A stretch of 64,000 nt of DNA, from positions 243,655,218 to 243,719,217 of the forward strand of contig NC_081406.1 in NCBI RefSeq assembly GCF_030272615.1, in the 5' to 3' direction. The notes under the pieces are model-generated. The model made no database searches and was not told where the DNA came from. It saw only the letters and a list, made by a program, of their open reading frames with translations. The position numbers were made by a program, and so were the translations under genes. How positions within the stretch are numbered: position 1 is the first letter of the stretch; the number at the start of each line of letters is the position of its first letter. This document shows positions 46,251 through 57,475 of the stretch, piece after piece. Source of the stretch: Cryptomeria japonica. Lineage: Eukaryota; Streptophyta; Pinopsida; Cupressales; Cupressaceae.

Positions 46251-49200
46251 TGTGAGGCCTCACCTCGACTCAACCTGACATTCAGTGGATTTTATATTTA
46301 GACTATTATGGATACTTTATTTTGATGCATTTTGAGACTTAGAACTTATATGATTTTAGGATTTGGATAACATTGCTATGATTTGATGATTTACTTATAT
46401 GCTTTATGAGATAGAACACTACTTGATTGTTAGATAGGATGATATTGCAATGATAGATGTCATTATTGAATTTGCAGGACTTTACTTTGAATATAGAAAT
46501 ATGATGTATGGTTAGTTTATGTGAATTGGGATGAAATTGCTTATGTGAAATTGCTTGGTAAAAGTTGTATTTGATCTGTGCAGATGAAAATTGTATGCAA
46601 GTAATGATGTGCATTGTTATATTATTGAATTATATTATATTTGGATATGTGGAAGTACTAATGTGTATATTGAGATGCGCAGGAAAATTTACCATGTGAC
46701 CATGGAAAATTACGGAGAATCAAACCTAGACTTATGTATGTTCGTAAGCCAGGGTTTGTCTATTTGGAGAGACAACACCCCGTTTGTGTTGTATTTTATT
46801 CGTATCAGTATATGCTGCATGAGTGTTAAGTGTTAATTAAATTTAATGTGTAAAAACCACGAGAGACAATCTCATGTTTTATTTTTGTAAAAGTGTTTTA
46901 TTAGTGTCACTTGACACATGTGTGGATTTAAATTTAAATGTTTTATTTTGTCTCTTGGTGGGAAAGTGTTTAATTTTAGTTTTCTTAAATAAAATAATGT
47001 GTTGTCATAAATACTTTGGGAATATAATATTTGGGGTGGTCAACTTATGTTTGACCCGAAAATAAACTTCAGAGGGGTTTAGAATGGGTTAAATGAACAC
47101 CTAGGGGTAGTTTAATAGGGTTTCCTAAAGCCCATAAGGTATACCTAGGGGTTAGGGGTAATTTTAGGCAAGTTTCTACTTTATAATGATCTTTTTAATG
47201 CTTTAAAAATTGGCTTTTTTGAGTTGAGCGAAAATTGAAAATTAGAAGTTAAATCTAATCAAGATTTTTCATTTTGGAATGAGAGTCTTTTTGCATTTTG
47301 CTTTCCTTCTTCTTTTTTTTTGTTTTTTTTTAGAATCCTGTGAGAACTTAGAGAGTGAGCTTCTTAAGGAAGATTTTTGAGAATAGCAGGGTAATCACCC
47401 ACTCTCCATTTTTGGAGACAGAAGAAAATTTTGAAAAGAAAATAATGTTATGGAATAGAAAAATTGATTAAGGGTAGAAGGAAAGAGATTCGTGGATTGG
47501 GCAGCTCTTCATCAAATATCATAATAACCTTTGGGCAGATTAAGGTTGGTTTCAGTTATTATTTTAATGTCTTCTTCTTGTTTATGTCTGGAAGTTTGTT
47601 GGTGTAAGAAATCTGTGTTCTTGAAAGTTTATGTTTGAAAATCTTTTGGTATTTTTGTTTTATGAATTGTTTTGTTTTGGGAGTTTTCTCAAGATCTCTT
47701 ACTCTTGGGAGAGAAGAGGATCTTGAGGGTGGTAGCAGTGACAACCCTCGAGTGAGAGAATCTCTTTTGAGAGCGATCACAAGGGATCTTTGTGTGACCC
47801 TTGCTGCATGGCCTGTTTGTGCAATGGGGGTCATAAGGAGGGATATAAGGCTAGAATGCCTTTGGGGGGCATAAGGAATAAGGGGTTGAGATTCTTGGTA
47901 TTATTATTGTGCCATGAGGTGGCTTCTTGTTTATTTCATACTTGCAGTTCTCCTCAGGGTATTGGTCCACTACCACCCTTTGAAAATGTTCATCACCAAA
48001 GTGTGGTGCTGTGAAAGCCAAGTTGGGAATGTGTCTGAAAAAAAGTCTGTATGCATTGCTTTCTATGTGTTTGCCTGTTTGTTACCCGTCTAGGAATTGG
48101 TTCTCCGAGCTCGGGGGTGGCTACCAGTTAGCCTAGGCTGGGAGGTGAGCACTCCGTGGTCATATTTGTGTTTATCTATTATGCAGGAAAGTCAGGAGAA
48201 AGAGAATAGGAACCATGAAAGAGACACAAAAGATTGTTATTGAAGATACTTAAATTCAGTTGCAGATATTTGTTTAAATTTGTTATAGAAGTAGGCCTTA
48301 TTCATAAAAAAGAGAAGTAAGATGTAATTTTTGAAAATAGATTTGAAGCTTTATTGTTGTGGCTATTCAAAGAAACATCCTGAACAATTTTGTAGAATAT
48401 CCTAGAGTTGTAAAAAGAAAAGCTTATTTTATTTCTACTTATGGTTTTTAGTAAAAGAAAAGTTATTATGAGTTGCATGCAAAAGCTTCTTTGTATTATG
48501 GAAACAAAAGAATAGATTTCATTTAAATTTTATCTATATTTTACTTGTGGCAAAATAGAAGTTTATTTATGCTGAAAGATTTTAAGTATTTTAATGAAAA
48601 AAGATGTTTTATGTAAATATTTTATTAGAGGGAAAAAAATCAATGAAATTCTTTTTATTCCAGAAAAGTATATTGTATTTTTTTTAAAAAAAGTATTCTA
48701 AATTGTATTTTAGTTAGCATTGAATTAAAAGCTTATTATATATATATTTTTGAATAAACTTAATGCTTTTCCCTTTATTATTTTAGTTTAAAATTTTTGC
48801 ATGTAAATCTCTTTTAAAAAATATATATATATATTTATATTGAAATAATTTTCACCCTTTTTAACTATGATTATAAAATTTATATAAATATAAATATATA
48901 TATATATATAAATATATATTTATATATATATATATATTTATATATATTATATTTTTTTTTTTAAAAAAAAATTTTAAAAAAGGGGGGAATTGTTTTTGGG
49001 TCCACGCGGACCCCACTGTGTGTACGCACAGTGCAGGGCCGCGCGGCGCCCATTGTGTGCACACACAGTGGAGCCGTTTCGGCTCCCACTGTGTGGACAC
49101 ACAGTGGACGGCCACGGCCGCCACTGTGTGGCCACACAGTGGGGAGCCGCTAGCGACACCCACTGTGTGGACACACAGTGGTGCCACGGCGCCCACTGTG

Positions 49201-49527
49201 CGCCCACACAGTGGTGCCCCGGCCATCCCCGCCTTCAAACTTCCGTAACCTGCACAAAAAAAAAAAGAATTCATGGCCGCCAAGGGTTTCGGCCCAGCAA
49301 AACAAATTTCTCTGAAAAAAAAAAAAATGGTTTAAACCCTAGCCCGGGTGGGGGCTAGGGCAAAGAAATTTAGAAGTAATATGATAAATTAGATTTGAAA
49401 ATATATATATAAGAAAATGGAACCCTAAATAGGGTTGGGGAAAATATGGATTAATATTTAGAAAGTTAATGTGCTTTAGAATTAGAATTAAAATATTTAA
49501 CATATATATATATATATATATATATAT
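46251..49527 (-). repeat. S2: large solo LTR, left part
   Basis: Borders: TGTGAGGCCTC at 46251 after GATCC (46246-46250), and CATGACA ending at 57827 before GATCC (57828-57832). On the minus strand the unit starts TGTCATGCCCAAAATTTAG, a common Gypsy LTR start, and ends GGCCTCACA. Without G2 it is ~3.75 kb with no coding domain, so it is read as a solo LTR; a deleted element is the alternative. It holds the palindrome chain at 48998-49213 and AT microsatellites, into one of which G2 inserted. Confidence 0.65.
48998..49213. repeat. Chain of GC-rich palindromes
   Basis: Six 20-bp inverted repeats of the form CACTGTGTG-NN-CACACAGTG at 49014-49033, 49051-49070, 49087-49106, 49122-49141, 49161-49180 and 49194-49213 (start spacing 37, 36, 35, 39, 33). 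Units 3, 4 and 5 are perfect or nearly so. The spacers are themselves palindromic: GGGTCC..GGACCC (48998-49013), GCCGCGCGGC, AGCCGtttCGGCT, CGGCCaCGGCCG, CGCTAGCG. It is a GC island in very AT-rich surroundings. Confidence 0.95.
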
Positions 49528-50756
49528 TGTAAAGCGGAAAATCGCGATCGAACCCTAGTTGCTCTCCCCTCTTCTAACTCCGAGGAGAGAGAAGGGAGGT
49601 TGCTAGGGTTGATGGTTTTCACTTGGGAGACTTTACATTCAAAAGAGGGGTTGAAACCCACAAGATCCAATCCCACACAATGCAAGATTGGATGCTAAAT
49701 GAGTTTCAAGGGTTAAGAAAGCAAGGCTACCCTCTTTTGTAAAGAATGTATATAGAATGATTAGGCTAGGAATGCATAGAAAGTGACAAAGATTCGCTTA
49801 TAAACTGAGATAGGGATATAGGATGAAGCTGCGGACCTGGAATTAGTAGTAAAATGTCGATACGGTGCTGTCCTGCAAATTTGAGCAAAAGTTGTCGGGA
49901 TGATGGCGCCCGGCGCCACGGTCCTCCGAAAAATCCGTGAAACGAAGGGGGATCTATTCGTCTCTGCACAAGGATTGTAGATCTTCAATTTCAGCCGCGT
50001 ACTTGCAACCTACACATAGAAAAGCGAAGACGATTGGGGGGTTAGGGATTAGGGGTTTGCCTTTAGGTCAAACCCCGGTTTTGGAATTAACCAAGAAATG
50101 AGAAATGTTGTAAATGTAAATGTATGTAATGTAAAACAAGTACTAATACCTTGTTGTAAGGATGTTTGTATCCTTATGTGTGAAGGTATAGATGTTGTTG
50201 TTTGTTGTATGTTGTAGCATGTAGTAAGTGATCTCCTCTTCAATGGTTGAATCCTTGTCTTGAATGCAACACTTAGCCTTGAATGGAGACTTGAAATGAT
50301 CAATTGCTTGAATGCTTGAATGCTTGAATGCTTGAGTATAGTTTCCACACTTGTATGCATATCCTCCTCATGCCAAATGAGAGAGAAAAATGTAGTTTAT
50401 ATACTTGTCAATTAGGGTTAAAAGACTGATTTTCCCGACCTTAGGCCGACCAGGAAAGTTAATTTTCCAAATTGCAAACATAAAGACCCAAAGTCCAAAA
50501 GAGACCGGGCCCAAAATAGGACCCAGGGACCAGGGCGCTGGGCACCCTGGTCCTGAAGGACTAGGGCGCTGGGCGCTCTGGTCCCACCTCCCAGGACAGC
50601 AGGGTGCAAAGGAGGTTCAGGCCAGGGTGCTAGAAAATGCAGTTTTCAGTGTCATAATCAGGTTTCGGGGTCTCCATTCAGGTTGCGTGTTGCGTCGCCA
50701 TCGTGAAGACCGAAATGCAGTCAAAATTGCAAGTGTCACAATTTTAGGATGCTACA
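49528..50756 (-). repeat. G2 3' LTR
   Basis: 1229-bp copy of 56124-57352. Carries two tandem GC-rich hairpins (50520-50590) and the GATGGCGCCCGGCGCCACGG motif near 49900-49920. Confidence 0.94.
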
Positions 50757-51500
50757 TTTAGCCCCCACTTTAGCGGGAGTATGTATGCTCATACTTCCGG
50801 TAAAGTACAAGGAAACAACATTGAAAGACTTTCACCACGTCAAGGAGGCAAGACACACCAAGCCCCCAGTGGACTAGGGATCTTACGACTTCGATTGACA
50901 AAGTAAAAGGGAAGATCACGAGGGAGAACCATGACTGTCAGTAGTAAGGTTCCCTCACTATGAGTCATGCAAAAGAAATACCAAAAATTTTCAAGGCAAA
51001 GCTAAGTTCGCCAAGAAATTTTCAAGTATCTTGAAAGGATAGACAGGGTGTATGCCCCCCTACGTTAAAGCGATCACACACGCCTCAACGGGGGTGATTG
51101 TTTTAACGTAGTGATACACATAAGAAAAAGGAAAGGAAAGGATACGTTATCGCAAGGATTTAGCCCCCAAGTGTGAGATAAACCCAAGGATAATAGACAC
51201 AAAACACAAAGCACGAGGTGACTTCGCTTTCCTTGGGGTCAGTATGCTGTATGATAAGTCATGTATATATATCATATGTATGTATGCATAATTTTTCTTC
51301 ATTCCCCAATCAAGGAAGGTCACCTAGAAGAAGGGAACACATGTGTCTTTTGAGTCAACATGAGAGAGACCCAAAAGAGATCTCAATGCTTTGCATCGTC
51401 CTCAAGTAGACAACACTAAGGACAACAAAGAGAAGAATGAGAATAACATATAGAAGAAGTAACAAAAGAGAGGAGGAGAGAATCTGCTATGCTAATGTAA
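50757..51500 (-). other. G2 3' untranslated region
   Basis: 744 bases from the Gag-protease stop to the 3' LTR, ending in the purine tract AAAGTGGGGGCTAAA (minus). No pol remnant is present here, so pol is missing rather than merely mutated. Confidence 0.7.
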
Positions 51501-54500
51501 CTAGTCTAGCACGCCATCTACCCCCCGATCTTGCTGATCAATGTTTCGAGAAGGCAGGGAACATGCTAGAGGAGGAACATCCAACACAGCAGATGGAGCT
51601 ATCACAAGATCCAAACAAGGGCTATGTTCATGTTCCAAGCCACGTTGTTCTTGTCTAGGAGCTAGGATAAGTGCTTTAGAAAATTCATTAGATAAATGGT
51701 TATCAACATCAACAAGTTCATATTCACTATCAGAAGCAAGAGGAGTAACATTTTCATCATGAATAACATTTTCATCCATATCATCATCAAGATTTATAAA
51801 AATAGGATCTTTAACTCGCACAGGATCAAAACCATCATGCATCTTATGTTTAGGAGATTTAGACTCAATGTCCGGCTGAGGAGAAAATGGAATAATGCTT
51901 GTTGAAGGTGTTTTTGGAGATTGCAAAGTTTGAGAAGCAGCTGCTTGAGCCCTAAGATGACGCTTTCGTCGACGTTCACGTGCAGATTGATTTCGTCTAG
52001 TCTTAGTAGGAAGTGGAGAAGATTGAGGAGGAAGAATGTTCTCATCCTTATCACTTGGGTGTTTAGGTTGTGGTCTCTTAGGCTGGATAATAGGAGAAGA
52101 GGAAGGTCTCTTTTCTCTATAAAAGGAAGGAGGAGGAACTGCTCCATATAAAGGAGGAATTTTTGGTTTAGGAAGAAGACCAAGTCCATCATGACGAGGA
52201 GGTATAGGTCTACTTTTAGAAGGTTTATTAGGCATAGACATAGTCACATCCATAGGGATGGGTTGGGAATCTTCTTGAGGAAAGACATTAGTTTTATCTT
52301 TCAAAGGAAGAACTTCCTTCTCAAGAACGATAGGAATATCAAGTTTAGGTGTTCTAGGTTCACTTAGAGATAGGATCATATCTGTTTTCCACTTTTGATA
52401 AGATTTGAAAAGATGATCACTTCGCGGAGGAAGGGATTGGAATTGTTTAGGCCAAAAGTAATCAATAGGAACGCTAGAGGTTCTTTCAGCTGGTTTAAAG
52501 AGACTATGATTGACAGTAACAACTTCACCATTGGGGGGAAATTTCAAACAGTTATGAATAGGAGAAGAAATAGCTTTCATGGAAGATAGCCAAGGATAGC
52601 CAAGCTTCACACGAAATTGTTCGGATGAAGGGATAATAGCAAAGTTCACATCAAGGGATTTGTTATGGACCTCAATAGGTAATGTAATAGAACCAATTGC
52701 AGGAGAAGAAAATGCATCAAATAATTTCACAATCACATCTGTTTTGTCATAGATCACTTGATTCAATTGCAAAGTAAAAAGAAACTCTTCAGTAATAACA
52801 TTAACCATGCACGAAGGATCAATAAGCACTCCACGGCAAGGTGTATTCTTAACTTTTGCAACTATGTATAAAGGACCATCAGGTGCCCTAATGGTTTCAC
52901 TAGAATCAAATGTGATGGAAGGTTCTTTAGGGTTTTCTTGCTGCTCTACAAAGTTAATCACATTCGGAGTCATAGACACAAGAACATCAGATGAGAGAGA
53001 GGAATCATTAGCCTCAATCGCATTAGAGGTATGAGAAGGTAATGGATCAGTAAAAATCTGAAGATTTTGGTTAGGAGGAGCTACAGATGTGTTGCCTTTA
53101 TCATTCACTCCAGAAACAGAGATAGTATTATTATCAATCAAATCTTGAATTTTACCCTTTAAAGAAAAACATTTTTCAGTATCATGCCCAGGCTGATGAT
53201 GAAAATGACAAAAAGCTTTGTTATCCAAATAAGGTGAAGTAATCTTTGAAGGATCAATTTGTCTTATAGGAGGAAGAGTAAGCACATTTTGTTCCAATAA
53301 CTTATTCATAATACTATGCAATGATTCATTCAAAGGAGTATACTTTCTTTCTTTCTTGAAAATTTTAGAAATAGGAGGCACACCTGATGCTGCATTCACA
53401 TTGTTGTTGATGATGTTTTCATTGAATTTGATGGAATCTCTATTCGGTTTAAACTTCCCAAATGGTTGTTGACTACTATCACCCTTATCACTCGGAGCCA
53501 TAGGATGTGATTGTTCCATTTGACTCACAATCAGTTGATAATTGTGAAGAGTTGCACACAACTGTTGGAAAGAAGTAAACTCAGAAAATAGAAGTTTGTC
53601 TCGAATATCTTTTTGTAAATTAGAAATAAAGATTCTTTGAATATCATTATCAGGCACTGGAAAAGAAATTTGAGCATACAAATGCTTATATCTACCAATG
53701 AAATCAGTCACTTTTTCTTTAACACCTTGTTTACAATGCATTAAATCAATCAAAGTAACCTTAGGACTTATATTGTTTTGAAATTGTTGAATGAAAGCAT
53801 TTGCAAGTTGTTCAAAAGAAGTAATAGAATAAGAAGGCAACGAGCAATACCATTGTAGGGCTTTGTCTCTTAATGTCCTAGTAAACAGTTTTGCAAGCAA
53901 CCTTTGGTCATAAGCAAAATCAGTACATATTGTTTGAAAGGTCTTAACATGTGTTAGAGGATCACCTTTACCATTATAAAGCTCCAAATGCGGGATTTCA
54001 ACATGTTTAGGGGGAATAGCTCGAACAATGTCAAGAGAAAGTGGGCTCGCAACATCAAATGTGGGCACACTAAACTTAGATTGATTCATAGAGGCAATTT
54101 GTTGCTGTAAAGAAGAGACAGTTTGTGCAAGATTGTTAATGGACGCTTCAGTCGAAGAATTCATATTAGATGTGTTAGATTGAGATGGAGGTGTTATGTT
54201 ATTGAAAGAAGGTAGAGAGTAAGGTGGTGGGACTCTATGATAATTAGTCATAGGAGATGATTGGATAGGAGGAACACTACAAGGAGGAATAGAATGATTG
54301 AATGAATTGCCCCCTTGTGTCATGTTCATTTGTGGAGATGTAATAGGAACACTCATTGAAGGAATGAATGAAGAAGTTGGATTGAATGAAGGAAGAGGGT
54401 TAATTGAAGAAGAAGGATTGCCCCCATGACTAGTGATCACAGGAGGAATGTCTTGTATAGAAGTAGTCATTATGTTTGATGTAAAGGTAGGTATGCTAGT

Positions 54501-54944
54501 AATAGAAGTTGTCAAAGGAATAAAATGATTGACTTGTGTAGGAGGTTGTGTATAACCTAAAGATTCGGCACAACTCTTCATAGGCATCACATTCGAACCC
54601 ACGATGTGTGCAATACCACGCAAAATATCAATTCCATTCTTATCACTTTGAAGCATATGTTTTAGACCCTCAATTAAAGGAAGAGCTTGACTATCGGGGT
54701 ACTCATGAGACATCCATTGGTGAAAATCATCAAATTGGTTATCCAATTTCGAAAGTTGTTCTACAGAAACCTCATGGAGAGTTTCTTCATCATTAGGAGG
54801 ATTAGAGGAATTACCCATGTCCTCGTTAAAAAGGCTATTCAAATTAGGTTCCATCTCCTCAGTAATTAAACCTCGGAAAGACTTAATTCTACGGCTTCGT
54901 CTAACGGGAATAGTGTAAGTAGGGCTTATTGTTGTAAAACTCAT
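51501..54944 (-). CDS. G2 Gag-protease polyprotein, 1147 aa
   Basis: Uninterrupted frame, start MSFTTISPTYTIPVRRSRR. Residues 1-290 are S/P/T/N-rich and disordered-looking. The capsid region (~305-490) has LELYNGKGDPLTHVKTFQ, DKALQWYCSLPSYSITSFEQL and RYKHLYAQISF. A knuckle-like FCHFHHQPGHDTEKCFSLKG lies near 590-610. The retropepsin-like region (~690-830) has VLIDPSCMVNVITEEFL, where D-S/T-G would be expected, then LGYPWLSSMKAISS. The last ~300 residues are proline- and basic-rich (RPIPPRHDGLGLLPKPKIPP, ARERRRKRHLRAQ) and acidic at the end, with no RT. Family role: particle assembly, RNA binding, self-cleavage. It may still be translated, but needs pol from another element. Whether the DPS site is active is unclear. 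Confidence 0.9.
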   Translation of the reverse strand: MSFTTISPTYTIPVRRSRRIKSFRGLITEEMEPNLNSLFNEDMGNSSNPPNDEETLHEVSVEQLSKLDNQFDDFHQWMSHEYPDSQALPLIEGLKHMLQSDKNGIDILRGIAHIVGSNVMPMKSCAESLGYTQPPTQVNHFIPLTTSITSIPTFTSNIMTTSIQDIPPVITSHGGNPSSSINPLPSFNPTSSFIPSMSVPITSPQMNMTQGGNSFNHSIPPCSVPPIQSSPMTNYHRVPPPYSLPSFNNITPPSQSNTSNMNSSTEASINNLAQTVSSLQQQIASMNQSKFSVPTFDVASPLSLDIVRAIPPKHVEIPHLELYNGKGDPLTHVKTFQTICTDFAYDQRLLAKLFTRTLRDKALQWYCSLPSYSITSFEQLANAFIQQFQNNISPKVTLIDLMHCKQGVKEKVTDFIGRYKHLYAQISFPVPDNDIQRIFISNLQKDIRDKLLFSEFTSFQQLCATLHNYQLIVSQMEQSHPMAPSDKGDSSQQPFGKFKPNRDSIKFNENIINNNVNAASGVPPISKIFKKERKYTPLNESLHSIMNKLLEQNVLTLPPIRQIDPSKITSPYLDNKAFCHFHHQPGHDTEKCFSLKGKIQDLIDNNTISVSGVNDKGNTSVAPPNQNLQIFTDPLPSHTSNAIEANDSSLSSDVLVSMTPNVINFVEQQENPKEPSITFDSSETIRAPDGPLYIVAKVKNTPCRGVLIDPSCMVNVITEEFLFTLQLNQVIYDKTDVIVKLFDAFSSPAIGSITLPIEVHNKSLDVNFAIIPSSEQFRVKLGYPWLSSMKAISSPIHNCLKFPPNGEVVTVNHSLFKPAERTSSVPIDYFWPKQFQSLPPRSDHLFKSYQKWKTDMILSLSEPRTPKLDIPIVLEKEVLPLKDKTNVFPQEDSQPIPMDVTMSMPNKPSKSRPIPPRHDGLGLLPKPKIPPLYGAVPPPSFYREKRPSSSPIIQPKRPQPKHPSDKDENILPPQSSPLPTKTRRNQSARERRRKRHLRAQAAASQTLQSPKTPSTSIIPFSPQPDIESKSPKHKMHDGFDPVRVKDPIFINLDDDMDENVIHDENVTPLASDSEYELVDVDNHLSNEFSKALILAPRQEQRGLEHEHSPCLDLVIAPSAVLDVPPLACSLPSRNIDQQDRGVDGVLD

Positions 54945-56100
54945 GCACTAGAGAGGGAGAAAAGATTTTGAATTTAGAGGTAGCAATTTTCAGTAAAATC
55001 AACCAATCTTCTAGATTTAAGCTATTAAATGCAATCACGACAGTCTCCCAAAATTTCGGAAAAAATGTCAGGGACCGTGGCGCTCGGAGTGCACACGGTC
55101 CCGGCAACTTTTTTCGAAATTTGCAGGGATGAAAGGTATGATGATTTTAAAGCTAATCTGAAAAAATTGAGTGATTTTACGATCTGTAGATAGGCCAAAT
55201 TAAAGTTGCAATCTCAAAATTGAACCCTACCAAGATTGTCGAAAAATGCAAAATTTGAATTTTGAAAAAGAGAGGGAAACTGAAATTTTGAATTTTATGA
55301 TTTTAGAGGAAATGTCAAAAGCAATGCAAATTTTGAAATTTAAAAATTGACTCAATTTCACGCAAAATTCAATTTTGAAAGCGGAAATTAAAGTTGTTGT
55401 AATTAAGCATTTAATTTCAAAAGTCACAAATTGCAAGAATTTGAATAAAGCACTGAAATTTTTAATGAATGCACACACACTTTTCAGATTTAGGACAGTA
55501 AGAAACACAATTTTGACATGAATTTCAGTTTCAATGATTTTTGAATGATTAGAAGCCTTAAACCAAGCAATCACAAGACCAACTTTGACTATAATTTTGA
55601 AAGTGTTATAATTGATAAAATCAGCCAAAATTCTGGATTTTAGCAGAAAAATACAGGAAGATCTAGCTCCCGAAATTTCGGAAAAAATGTCGGGGACGAT
55701 GGCGCTCGGAGTGCACACGGTCCTCGCAACTTTTTTCCAAATTTTCAAGGATGAAAGATATTGTGATTTTATGCCAGAATCCAAAGTTACAGCCGATTTG
55801 GAGATGTTTTGATCAGTGAAATTGTCAGACAAAGGTTGAATCAAGAGGGTTTCAAAAATTAGGGTTTTGACACTTAACCACTTAATTTTCAAAATTAAAG
55901 CACAAATATGAATTGATAATTTGTAACAGAAGGGCAGATCTGAAGTAAGCATTAACAATTAAATATTTCACAAGTTCAATTACTAAAAAGAAATTTCAGG
56001 GTTTTTATGCAATCACCTCTAAAATTTTGCAAAAGATCAAACATGGAAATGTAATCAAGGAATCAAATTTTCAGATCTAACCATGAATAATCAGAAAGGA
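54945..56100 (-). other. G2 leader
   Basis: About 1.2 kb between primer site and ATG. Open frames are weak. It holds a ~90-bp direct repeat (55045-55135 and 55665-55755) containing ATGGCGCTCGGAGTGCACAC, related to a motif in the LTR. Confidence 0.7.
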
Positions 56101-56120
56101 TGTTCACGTCAGGTTCACCA
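56101..56120 (-). other. G2 putative primer-binding site
   Basis: Minus-strand TGGTGAACCTGACGTGAACA begins three bases after the 5' LTR. Position and TGG start fit; tRNA not assigned. Confidence 0.65.
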
Positions 56121-56123
56121 AAA

Positions 56124-57352
56124 TGTAAAGCGGAAAATCGCAATCGAACCCTAGTTGCTCTCCCCTCTTCTAACTCCAAGGAGAGAGAAGGGAGGTTGCT
56201 AGGGTTGATGGTTTTCACTTGGGAGACTTTACATTCAAAAGAGGGGTTGAAACCCACAAGATCCAATCCCACACAATGCAAGATTGGATGCTAAATGAGT
56301 TTCAAGGGTTAAGAAAGCAAGGCTACCCTCTTTTGTAAAGAATGTATATAGAATGATTAGGCTAGGAATGCATAGAAAGTGACAAAGATTCGCTTATAAA
56401 CTGAGATAGGGATATAGGATGAAGCTGCGGACCTGGAATTAGCAGTAAAATGTCGATACGGCGCTGTCCTGCAAATTTGAGCAAAAGTTGTCGGGACGAT
56501 GGCGCCCGGCGCCACGGTCCTCCGAAAAATCCGTGAAACAAAGGGGGATCTGTTCGTCTCTGCACAAGGATTCCAGATCTTCAATTTCAGCCGTGTACCT
56601 GCAACCTACACACAGAAAAGCGAAGACGATTGGGGGGTTAGGGATTAGGGGTTTGCCTTTAGGTCAAACCCCGGTTTTGGAATTAACCAAGAAATGAGAA
56701 ATGCTGTAAATGTAAATGTATGTAATGTAAAACAAGTACTAATACCTTGTTGTAAGGATGTTTGTATCCTTATGTGCGAAGGTATAGATGTTGTTGTTTG
56801 TTGTATGTTGTAGCATGTAGTAAGTGATCTCCTCTTCAATGGTTGAATCCTTGTCTTGAATGCAACACTTAGCCTTGAATGGAGACTTGAAATGATCAAT
56901 TGCTTGAATGCTTGAATGCTTGAATGCTTGAGTATAGTTTCCACGCTTGTATGCATATCCTCCTCATGCCAAATGAGAGAGAAAAATGTAGTTTATATAC
57001 TTGTCAATTAGGGTTAAAAGACTGATTTTCCCGACCTTAGGCCGACCAGGAAAGTTAATTTTCCAAATTGCAAACATAAAGACCCGAAGTCCAAAAGAGA
57101 CCGGGCCCAAAATAGGACCCAGGGACCAGGGCGCTGGGCGCCCTGGTCCTGAAGGACTAGGGCGCTGGGCACTCTGGTCCCACCTCCCGGGACAACAGGG
57201 TGCAAAGGAGGTTCAGGCCAGGGTGCTAGAAAATGCAGTTTTCAGTGTCATAATCAGGTTTCGGGGTCTCCATTCAGGTTGCGTGTTGCGTCGCCATCGT
57301 GAAGACCGAAATGCAGTCAAAATTGCAAGTGTCGCAATTTTAGGACGCTACA
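56124..57352 (-). repeat. G2 5' LTR
   Basis: 1229 bp, matches 49528-50756. It includes a perfect 11-bp-arm hairpin at 57123-57149 (GGACCAGGGCG, CTGGG loop, CGCCCTGGTCC). Confidence 0.94.
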
Positions 57353-57438
57353 TATATATATATATATATATATAAATTTTGATCATAATTTGGATTAAGA
57401 ATCTAATTATAAATATATATATATATGTATATATAAAT

Positions 57439-57475
<37 letters not shown>

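Larger units (their letters stand above)
49528..57352 (-). mobile_element. G2: young non-autonomous Gypsy element (Gag-protease only)
   Basis: LTRs of identical length (1229 bp) at 56124-57352 (5') and 49528-50756 (3'), about 98% alike (some 22 differences by eye, mostly C/T and G/A). On the minus strand they start TGTAGC and end CTTTACA. Target duplication TATAT (49523-49527, 57353-57357) inside an AT microsatellite. Putative primer site 56101-56120; purine tract AAAGTGGGGGCTAAA at 50757-50771. One uninterrupted Gag-protease ORF; no RT, RNase H or integrase. It is the youngest insertion in its stack. Confidence 0.94.

Noticed and set aside
48998-49213. CRISPR array
   Set aside because: Repeats are short palindromes, spacers are 13-19 bp and palindromic, and the context is a plant retroelement with no cas genes.
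48990-49358. Cys/His-rich ORFs across the palindrome chain on both strands
   Set aside because: The CVHTQW-type repeats are forced by the CACTGTGTG palindromes in every frame; no start or context supports coding.
50405-50761. Duplicated ORFs shared with 57001-57375
   Set aside because: They fall in the two LTRs of G2 and have no family motif.
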